Of a stretch of 64,000 nucleotides of DNA, positions 53,301-64,000 are shown in pieces (positions within the stretch are counted from its first letter, which is position 1; each line of letters starts with the position of its first letter). The notes under the pieces are model-generated. The model had not been told where the DNA came from. It made no database searches and saw nothing but the letters and a program-made list of their open reading frames with translations. Source of the DNA: Branchiostoma floridae (lineage: Eukaryota; Chordata; Leptocardii; Amphioxiformes; Branchiostomatidae). The stretch is from contig NC_049995.1 of NCBI RefSeq assembly GCF_000003815.2, positions 6,741,755-6,805,754 of the forward strand, given 5' to 3'. Both the position numbers and the translations under genes were made by a program.

Positions 53301-56300
53301 AAAGCTTGAGTTTGATAATCTTAACACATCAGGTATATATTCTTCCACATTTGTGTGTTTAAAGTCTACATATTTGGCTACGGCTTGTTTAGCACGATGA
53401 TCTTTGTATTATATATGTGAGCAGGGATGCAGTCAAATTTTCTGGCTATCTCTCCACCGTTTTTATCATATAAACTGTTGCATTGATCTTTGGTCCTATG
53501 GAATCATTCAACCCAAACGACTTTATAACCCATTGATGTTGTACAAAATTGTTCTTGATTTAACCAGTTTTGGTTATTACTATGCTATGGATAAAGTAAT
53601 ATCAAGCAAGAATCTGATCACAATGTACTACGGTATAGATTAACTCATGAAATCATTATGCATGCAACTCTATGAGTCCGGTACTCGAATAACTGACGAC
53701 CTCATTGGAGGGAAAAAGATTTAATATATATCAAGTATACAACATGCATGTAACGTATAGTGTTGCAGTAATATAATACATAAATTCCTCATGGAAGAAA
53801 AGCAAGCAGACCCAAGAGAAACTGAAATATACAAAATGGGACCTCACTAAATTGTCTGTCTGTATATGTATATCCACTATTTGTGCTTTTTATCTTCAGT
53901 TCACCTATAGTTTAGCATGTATGAATTCAACACGTAGAAACATCTGTAGCCCAATTGACATGTACGTAATCAAGCAATAAAAGTAAGATACATTTATATG
54001 CAAGGTATATCTATTATTCTAGCCATCTCTAGTCCGTTGTATATAGTAATATACCACTCTACATGAAAGTATATGATGGGAAGCTACCAGATGAATCTAA
54101 CTATAGATACATATTTGGAAAAAGGTCCTAATCTCAAATCATTCATGCATAAAATTATCAATATCATTTCCATCTTTTCCGAACGATTTTCTTTCTACCT
54201 TTGGTAGCGCATCTGTAAGTTGGGAGAACCTCTCTGTATTTGAAGTCTATCACAGCAAGGTATTGTCTGTGTTATCTAACTTGGTGGATCCAGCCGCTGC
54301 ACTTCTGTCTCTGTTGAGAAACGATCATGCAAGTATCACTTATCAGTAAAATAAATCACACCAATTAACACCAGACGCGAATAATGACAACATAGTCTTT
54401 CCATCTCTGGTTTGAACTTTGAACAATCAGGAAAACACTAAAACCGGAGGTTATTAAAGCAAAAAAAAAATACATTGAAGAAAAGATAATGAAGATGGAA
54501 ATTGGACTGTTTACCTAATGGTCGAAGTTCTAACAAAATGTCAATTCTGATCCACTGGCATTGCATCTTCAGGTTCTGTTTCTATTGGAAGGAAACAAAA
54601 TATAAAGTTACGATGCGAGAAGCAGCACACTATGGAAGGGTTTGGCTCATCGAGAAAAGACTGCATGGCAAAACGCAATTGGACGTATAACGTAAGTTAC
54701 CATGATTTATGCAGAAGATCTTACCAGGGAATTCGCTTTTCAGATCATCCACGACGTGCTGAAGCCCAGCTTTAGACAGAGCCTCTATGAGGACCTCCAC
54801 AGTAGCGGCATCACCCTGCCTCCTGTGCCAGTCGTGTAACATGTCCATACAGCAGGACTTGTCATCTGGGTTTCTGCCTGCGATGTTTCGGATTCCTGCG
54901 TCGTCGAGGTCCAAGAAGTAGGCCAGGTCTTTCCAATCCGAGCTCACTTTTTCTTTGATGAAGAAGAAGTACTTCCGAACCCCTGCATATCAATAACGAC
55001 ATGTATAAAAGTACACAAAGTTAGACATATCGAATAATCAATGGATTGTTAGATAAATCATGGATATTTCTCGGTGATATATGTATAAAAAGTCATTTCC
55101 AAGAAAATAAGTAATAAAATATCCATATTTACCTTCCCTGCCACGGTCGCCTGGAGCAGTAGATTGCATTTCAGCGTGCACAATAACCATCGTCTCTAAA
55201 GCTAGAACTTGAGCAACTTGTCCTGAATGAAATATTGATAGACATCGACATAAAATATTCCTCGAGGTGATAAAGGACAAAGAAATTCCAAAGCTATAGA
55301 TAAATGTAAAAGTTACAGAAAATAGAAGTGCACTTTTTGTTGGAAGTTCCACACAATTAGACGAAGTACAAAATGTACCTGACTCCTCGTGTTCATGGCG
55401 GACACCTTGGGGTGTGAGGTTGAGGGTACAGACCTTCTTCTCTTTTGCTCCAAGGAATCGGCAAACAAAAATCACTGCTTGACAGATGAACTCTTCCTCT
55501 TGTTCAGGCTTGACTATCAAATCCATGGTCTGGCCCTCATCTGTATTGCAGATGGCTCTGTTAATCTGGTACGAATCGGAACATTTGTCGATCAAAGAAA
55601 TGTGTCTTATTTCAACTGTAAGCTTCTCTTCATCAAACAGGTTGAATTCCGACCTCCCAACCCTTCCGAACCGGTGGTACATGTAAGGTGTTGAAGTGGA
55701 TGCGTGGTGTCCTTCTTTGCAGACGATTGTCAGAGGATGTTTCTTCCCAGACACCTTTCCTATGAATGGAGTGAAGTTGCACGGGAACGACTTGCCATTA
55801 AGGCAGTCAAGGAGCAGTTTACTGGCAGAAGACAAGGTCACAGAACTGACGACGGCTACAAGGATGTAAACGCTAAAATGCTGGAGTTCAAACGTTACCC
55901 CCATATCTGATTTCTGCAGTGAACAATCTTCTGACAAGTCAATCCATGTTTCTTCATCATCAATGGATCTCTGTTTTCCAAACAACAGAAAATTGTCATG
56001 CGGAGAAAAGTTTGCGGAAACAACCTCTACGCGTGCAGGTTGTTCAAAATGGAGGTTATCCGGTTTACAGTCGAGCTCATGGAAAAACGACAAAGTGTCA
56101 TCAAGGCCAGAGTTCTTAATCATCGTTAAGTGGTTCCGCTGCAATCTTATACTGACAGTCTCGGCTGTCCGAAGGCTCCCGGATGCTATCGTCATGCGTA
56201 CGACGACCCTGTCTGCATATACGACAATTTTCCCTCCCTCTGATGAAATGGACTTGCTGACAGAATATGGTTCTGGACTCACACTCCTTGCTGCAATGGG

Positions 56301-59300
56301 AAGTTCAGTAGATATTGGTAATGTTGAATAATACCTTGTCCGTTGAAATAAGATGAGCATGAGCATACTCCATACCCTGTTCGTTTTTTTCCCAAATGTC
56401 AATGGATTGCCATTGATTTACATATTATAATAGACATTGGTTTTTACACTTTTCTACACATATAAAAAAACATGATCATGAATTACATTCTATCCATTTA
56501 TTAAGTAATATTACTAGAAAGACTATACCTTTAGCATGCTTTGGCTGCAAATTGGACATTTGTGAATGATTTCATATTATTTGAAAGAACTATAATAACT
56601 ATAATACTACTATAATACTGCCATATAAAACTATCATTGGATAAAACTGATTATCATATAGCCAGGCGCCGCGGACCAATCAGAAGGCCCCGTTCCACGT
56701 TGGTTATGACGCCGTAACACGTAGATTCAGACCAGGCAGGTGGGTATCGCTCCCCTGATTGGTCAGAATGAATCGACACCGGCACCGGCTACGCTCACTC
56801 GGTGGTTTATTCGGTGGTTATCGCACCTGACCAGGGATTATCTCACCATATACACCGAGGATAAGGCGGGGCATTAACGTTATTATCATATAGCCTACAC
56901 AAACTGACCCATTTAAGCAACAAATTCCTTTATAATACATACATCCTTTATTCTAAGAGGATGTTAGGCTCAGATTCCCCGGCTACGCTCACTCGGTGGT
57001 TTATTCGGTGGTTATCGCACCTGACCAGGGATTATCTCACCATATACACCTCGGGCCGGGGCATTAACCCTTTATTATAATATGATTACGGAGACGTAGC
57101 ATTAACCCTATTCAGACCGGGCTTTTTTGGTCATCCCTGGACCGGGGGGGGGGGTTGATGCCATCCACTTTGAAGTCCAATAACTCTAAAACGACGTGCC
57201 GTAGGGCCACCAAATTTTTAGGAAATAATGTCGACATAATGTCTGACGTATATTTGACGTTTGACGTTACGTTGACGTAAGGTGACGTAATCATGACGTC
57301 ATCAATTTGATTATATTGGCCGGACCCATGAAAAAAGGTTATTCTCAGAAAACTTCAAGTTATGCTACAAAAATGTAACAACAAGTGCAGATAACAGAAT
57401 AATAATGTTTCTTACGACTTGCGTTGCCAATAGCAACATCAATGACGTCAAAATGACGTCATAAAATGACGTCATGCACATCTAAGATACGAGTTGGGCT
57501 CCGCCATATTATATCGACCACCTTGAATTTTTAAAAATACTTTTTTTGCAACAAATAACCACAAAGGGCAATGGAAATAGACTACATTCATTCATTTAGA
57601 TGGTTTTTGATGAAAAAATACCAGGTGGTTACAAATTTTAAGGGATAATTAGCTTATTATTCTTGGTCTGGACATACGGTCCGCCATCTTGGATTTTGGA
57701 CTGATGACGTCATCAAATTAGCATAATTTATGCATATATAATTATGAAAGATATGCTAAATAATATAACATTTTATCTATGTAACAAAATATCAGTAATA
57801 TAGCAAATAAATGTGAAAAATACATTGTTAGAACCAAAAATAGTGATTTTTGGCAAAACTGCCTGTCAACAAACGGTTGCCATGGCAACACGAAAAAATG
57901 GAAAATTTTTCAAATTTTCTAAAATTGTTGCCAACAATATTTTAGGAAAACTCACCAAATTTGGTGGGTCTAGCGTAAGCCTCTCTGGCGTTATAGGACA
58001 TCAAAGTTAGCGCAGGCCTCAAAAGCCAGACGAGGTCCCTTTGCACAACAGTAATTGGGGACAAGGAGAAAAAAGAAAATGAGGATGAGAACAAGAGAGA
58101 GACAAAGAAAAGGAGCTACAGGAGGGACTCAGAGAATGAAGATGGAAGAAGGCGAAAGAGAGGCAGCGGGAGACGGTAAGTGAGAAAGAGACAAAGCCTG
58201 GGCGCTCGCTCGCGAGAGAGAGAGAGAGAGAGAGAGGGAGGTACAGACAACGGGAAGTAATCATACTAACTGTACCGAGTTTATACGAGTTTTACTAATA
58301 GTAACGATCGTTTGTATTCCGTAATACTCGTAAAAGTTGATACTAAGGCACACCTGGAGACGGGCAAAAAATCATTCCAGATAGATAAAAAGTGCATGCT
58401 CAGTACTCGAGACATCAAACATCTAAGTTCCGCTGCAGTACCATAGCGAGCGGCTAGGGAGCCCAATGTCTAATAGTGTCAAGGTCTCATAAAGACCTAC
58501 CCACGTATCAAATATCAATACAATCCATCCAATCGTTCTCGAGTTATGCTGGTATTCTACAAACATCTCGGCTTGAAGGTATATAATGATAACTTACGTG
58601 GCGGTCTCTGTGCTCTCCTGGCGGACTCCGGTCGGGGCCCGGCCGGGGGTGGGGGCGGCAGTTTTCTCGTCTTCTTCCTCCCTCCTGCAGTACCTTGTGG
58701 AGACGCTGTGTGGCGCGGGGACTGCGTTACAGGTGTTGGGGTTTGTGTGGGTGGTGGGGGTGGTGGAAGACTGGGTAGATCTGCCGGGGGTAGGGAAGGG
58801 GGGAGTTGGGAAGTTTGGAAGTGACTAGGGGTACCTTCTGGGGGTGGGGGAGGGTCGAGTGAGGGCATAGTGTCCAAAGACAGAAACTGTTCATCATCGG
58901 AGTCCAGAGGGGGAGGGGGAGGAAGGTCGTGTACTGGTTCATGTTGTGCTGTGTAGTTGTAGTACAGGTTCGGATCCTCCTGTGCTCCGGGTTGCGAGTT
59001 CGATTCTTCAAAGTTCTGATACATCGATGGGTCTTGTTGTGATGCATTTGACTGCGCTGCGAAACCGGTATTTTGGTAGACCGGCTCGGCTGTCTCGAAT
59101 CCGGATTGCACGGTGTCTCCTGAAACCGGATACTGGTCACCTGAAACCGGATACTGGTCACCTGAAACCGGATACTGGTCACCTGAAGCCGGATACTGGT
59201 CACTTGAAACCGGATACTGGTCACTTGAAACCGGATACTGGTCACCTGCAACCGGATACTGGTCACCTGAAACCGGATACTGGTCACCTGCAACCGGATA

Positions 59301-60268
59301 CTGGTCACCTGCAACCGGATACTGGTCACCTGAACCCGGATACTGGTCACCTGAAACTGGATATGGTTCTCCGGAAAACTGATCCGGGTCGTTCCCATAC
59401 ACGGCGTCGTCATGGTAACCGTAATTGGCCGCGTGATGGCCCTGGTGATGGTTCAGTTCTTCCGGAGGCGGCTGATCGTAGATGTCGTCATCAGTTGATC
59501 CCGGATTGAACTGGTCCGGCTGTGGTTCGACGTACACGTCAGCATTCACGTTGACGTCATCGTAGGCGTCGTCTTGTTGGTGGGCTGGATTGAAATGATG
59601 CTGAATGTTCTGTAACGTAACCTCAGGGCCCACAAGACATCATTAGCTACCATGCATGTACTGTTCTCAAACAACAGCAGACAACTGACTTTAAGTTATC
59701 AGATCTCCGAAGTTAACTAGCAAGCACCATGCAGTCTGGGGTTATTAGAATATATAAAAGAATATTGCAGATCTAGAGCTTCAACTTACCAGCTGATAGT
59801 GGTGATGTTGGTGACAGTGGTGATGGTGGTAGGTCAGGTCGCGGAGGAGGCAAGTCTGGATGTTCTGTAATAATTTTAAAAAAAAGTTACTTTTACTTGA
59901 GAAATATTATGTTATCATCGTGTTATATACTTAGGTACTGTCTCTGGTGGTCAGTACACTTAATCAGCCATACTGTTCATGCAACATATATGTAGGATTA
60001 TAACAAACAGATGTGTTATAATGACATTACATACAACGTGTCCCCTCGTAGTAAAACTCTTAAGCTAAGGGCACAACCCGCCGTATGTGCAAAAATACGT
60101 GCTGTCTACGTACCAAAACGTGGGTAATCTTTTGGGATTTGTAAGTGGTAAGTACTGCCTCCGTACGAACTCGTAGGGAATCCTCGGATTTTGGAGCACG
60201 CAGACAATCCGTAGAACGTTACGTGCAGGCAAAACTTTGTGTGCCATCGGGCTGCGGATTCGCCCCCG

Positions 60269-60301
<33 letters not shown>

Positions 60302-63300
60302 GTGCCAGTACAGGCGACGCGCCTGCCCTGTACAGCCTGAACGTTTTCAGAAATACGTGGCGGACGTGGCCTCAAAAAAACGTACGGACAAATTGCACGT
60401 ACGGCGGGTTGTGCCCTTTAATAGCTTTAGACAGAGCCGGCAGCATGTAGTGTGTTGCCTTAATTTTTGGATGAAAAACATCCACCACATACCATTTGCT
60501 CCTATTTGAAGCACAGTAAAGCGTCAATATTTTACGAAGTGTAATTGGCAGAGAAACTCGGGGAATATAGGAAAAAGTTTGTAGATAGGACTTTCTGTTA
60601 CGTTTCAGAATTAGCGCGCGACTGTGCCATGGGAGGGTGAAATCCCATACTGTCAGTCCTGCTTTCTCGAACAGCCGTGTGGATTTGAAAGAATGGAAAC
60701 AAATCCCCGCAAAATAGAATGGACTTACATTTGCTCTGAAATGCCATATTATAGCCACACAATACAATGAAAGTCTCCATTTTGTCCAGAGTTGGCTCTA
60801 AAATCTACCATATAGCTTTTAATTTGGAAAGGTTCCATAAATGTCCTTACCTCTAGAGCTTCCACCAAGCCACCCAAAATCTCCAACTCCTAAAGTTGAA
60901 GCTGGGTATCAGAAGCAAGTTAGCATAATCATACAGGCAGGAGACATGGATACCTAGCTGACGACGGCTACAAGGATATAATGAATGAATGAAGACCTTT
61001 ATTGCACAATTTGCCCAACCGAGCTAAGTACAGGTCACAACAAGTCAGGATATATACATATAAAAGTGTCACAAATCTAGTCTAACACAAAAGTTCGGCT
61101 TCTTCTCGCTTCTTGGTAATAGTGAAAATGTAGGACTGTATGGGTTTCGCTATTGTCGGTTTGTCAAAAAGCATGAGAAATATAAACTTGTCAGTGCTAC
61201 TCATGTGTCTAAAATGAGGGAATCTACTTTCTATATAACTAAATAGAGTATTTCTATCATTCGCATACATATCGCAATCAACAGTGAAGTGCACTTCATC
61301 TTCTACCATGTTTGAGGTACAAAATTGGCAGACTCTTTGTTCTAGAGGAGTGCCTTCCTGATATAAACGCTCCGCCCAGAAGTTACCCGCACCAAAAAAT
61401 CTTTTAAGTCACCGGTGCTTGTTACACATAAGCACGATTTTGAGAATTGTGATGATAGTGCTTCTATTTGTTGCCTGCTGGGATAGAATAGTAGGTAGGT
61501 AGGGATAGAATATCGAATAATGTAAATGCATTTAAGTTCGATGAGATTTAATTTCGCGATAGCGGGAAATTGAACTTTTCGCGGTGGTTTTAATTTCGCT
61601 GTAGCACCATAAACTGTAGTCTCTTATTGTTATGGAAAAATGTTCGCGGTGGTTTTAAATTCGCGGTGAAGCGGCCGCCGCGAAAACCACGAACATTTAT
61701 CCACAGCGAAAGTTTCTGCATTTACAGTATTTCTATTGACATCCATACCAAGGGGTGAACTCATCAAAAAGAGACACCTAAAAGAATACAGAGCTTCTAC
61801 TTACTTGGTGACGATCTTGATTCTATAGCTAAAAGCCGTACCGGTGGTGAAGACGACTGTGATGGTGATCGGGGAGGTCCTGTAGATTCATTGAAAAAAA
61901 GTTGTTTTACTTGAGACCATGTGCCATCAAAATCTTTAAAAGTAGACGTGTTAACGTGTTGTATACTTATAGGAAACTAAGTATATTCTCTGCCTCTGAC
62001 GATCTAACAACATAATCAGCCATGATGTTCATACAATTATATCGGGTCAAAATAGATTGAGCATGGTGATGAACGGAAATGACAATCTTAGTGAGTTTTT
62101 CTACATTTGGTAAACTATACTTTTAGAAAGATTAGGCTTAACCTTATAAAACTTTGCCAGTGTATTTCGTGCAATTATCCGAATGGTTCAACAAAGCGAA
62201 GTTATTTAGCTGGACCGCACCACCATGGGGGTAATTTCGTGCAATTGATAAAAGTGTGCTGGCTTCTACTGTATATGGAAGAAATTTTGTCAGCAAAATG
62301 GTCGAAAAAGAACAAAAGGGTGAACGAAGTAAAACAGTATACAATACGAAAGTGTGCAGATGTACCTTCTCGTTCCCGTCTTCGTCGCCTACTATACCAA
62401 CCACCCATGTTCTTTTACCTGGAAAAATATAAAGTTTAGGTCTTAAAACAAACAACGCAGAGAGCAATGCAAACACACACACATACACACACACATACAT
62501 ACACACATACACACACACATACATACACACATACACACACACAAACACGCACACAAACAAACACACACATGCACACACACACACACACATATGCACATAC
62601 AAACATGCACACACAAACACGCACACACACACAACACATGCACACACACATGCACATGCACAAACACACATGCACACATACACACACACAGACACACACA
62701 CATACATACATACACATGCACACACAAACACACACAAAGACACACACACACACATGCACCACACATACACACACATACACACATACAAACACACACATAC
62801 ACACAAACACTCATGCACACACACAGACACACACACAACAAATGCATGTACCCTGCCGTTACATCACATGACCTTGCATGCGTCACATAGTTTTGGAGTT
62901 ACAGATGCTGATCGCTGCATGTGAACTAATTCAAAATGTTGTATTCTACGACAAGTGATTCGAGATTCATGTACAAAACTTGCGTCAACTCATAAACTTA
63001 ACTGTATTATAGGTGTAATAAAATTATTAACGGCCTACCCTAACCAAAGCCATATATAAAAGGCAGGTACCAAAGTTTTACTAAGTGTGATGTCCCTTAG
63101 GGGTGCAAACAAACAAACACAACCATCATGAAACATCACTCAAACAAGTATGGTGGCAGAGATCTAGATTACAATGACCCAAGGCCACACCAATTTAATT
63201 TCTTGGTTCACGGATTTTTTCATAAAAAATATGGAGCGAGAGGGCGAAATAAAAATAAAAATTGTAAAATGGTTGGGGTAAAGGTAACGGCTAATCCAAA

Positions 63301-64000
63301 ACATAAAGAAAAAAAGTTTTCAGCTTGAAAAAAGTACAAAAACACTATTTTTGTACAGTAACAGCACCTGTACCCACACTTTAAGGAGCTTATAATATAA
63401 AGGCCAATTTGCTACACCAGAAAGTTGGTGAATGGTTTCATTAATGGTGAGAATCTGCTGAGTAGTAATTTTTTTTATTATTTTTTTTTTCCAAAAAATA
63501 GGAGCGAGCGAATCCGTGAACCAAGAAATTAAATCGGTGTGGCCCAAGAGAAAAGTTTAAAGTATTTCACTCTTGCAGAACAGAACTCCCAACCCCAGAC
63601 TAGCTTGCCACTGACTCCCATCCTTGCTCAGGAATCTGTGCAGACGTTCCATGGGTCAGTGGGCTTCAGACTGTGTTAACCATTGTAGTATCCATTGGTT
63701 AACTCACCTTTGACTGGAATACCTTGAATTGAACGTAGGTGAAAAGTTTATCAATGGCGGAGTGGTGTCAGGTGTCAACACACCTGTATCCAAAAATGGC
63801 GGACCTGTCGAGAAAAGCGGAACTTATATGAACTCTGAATATCTCCACTGATTTGCTTTCAAAACGCGATTTCTTTTTCGAAAGAACTATGTATCATATA
63901 GTCTTTGAATACTATTTAGCAAATGAGTCATGAGCTGTCATTTGATTACAATCATGACCAGAATACTGGACGGTTGTTCAAAACATATTCATGCTATTTA

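Overview
The window is animal nuclear DNA and reads most like a cephalochordate (amphioxus, Branchiostoma). This is inferred from short introns, an intact ALDH8A1 gene, EGF-exon and ZU5-death-domain genes, a 2A-bearing CR1/L2-type LINE, and a very high load of small inverted-repeat transposons. No organelle, bacterial or viral segment was recognised. Five runs of N (3012-3146, 14876-14975, 30629-30728, 37304-37403, 48021-48120) mark assembly gaps.

Four protein-coding genes can be followed exon by exon. (1) + strand, 1-8826: the 3' part of a gene for a single-pass membrane protein. Twenty EGF exons of 114 bp are visible (16 nearly identical, spaced about 261 bp; 4 diverged), then a transmembrane exon and a cytoplasmic tail. 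(2) - strand, 27956-10899: a complete ten-exon ALDH8A1 orthologue (484 aa), convergent with gene 1. Its introns are packed with mobile elements. Its intron 6 carries a 2.8-kb tandem array made from the gene's own intron 6/exon 7 splice junction. (3) + strand, 45490-52202: a complete six-exon TLC-domain membrane protein (248 aa). (4) - strand, 62408-54276: a nine-exon gene (833 aa) joined here because every junction is phase 1. It encodes a Met-Gly-polybasic N-terminus, proline- and tyrosine-rich docking sequence with a heptad minisatellite, then ZU5, UPA and death domains. It resembles the inside half of an UNC5 receptor without the receptor.

The rest is mostly transposon-derived. A near full-length LINE (about 33.95-38.49 kb) has 67-bp promoter-like monomers, a 2A ribosome-skipping motif, a PHD finger, endonuclease and reverse transcriptase, broken by two frameshifts and a gap. 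3' remnants of other LINEs lie at 17.2, 28.6, 42.6, 43.4, 46.0 and 61.0 kb. At least ten families of short TIR elements were found, several with readable target-site duplications (TA, TWA-like 3 bp, 8 bp). tRNA-derived SINE-like sequences lie at 7.7, 42.5, 49.6 and 50.1 kb. Tandem repeats lie at 14.3-17.1, 20.0, 34.6, 46.5, 48.5, 51.5 and 59.1 kb.

The genes do not form an evident shared pathway. ALDH8A1 is a metabolic enzyme (kynurenine/retinal aldehyde oxidation), the EGF and TLC genes encode membrane proteins, and the ZU5-death-domain gene is probably a signalling adaptor. All splice sites were read by eye; no transcript evidence was available.
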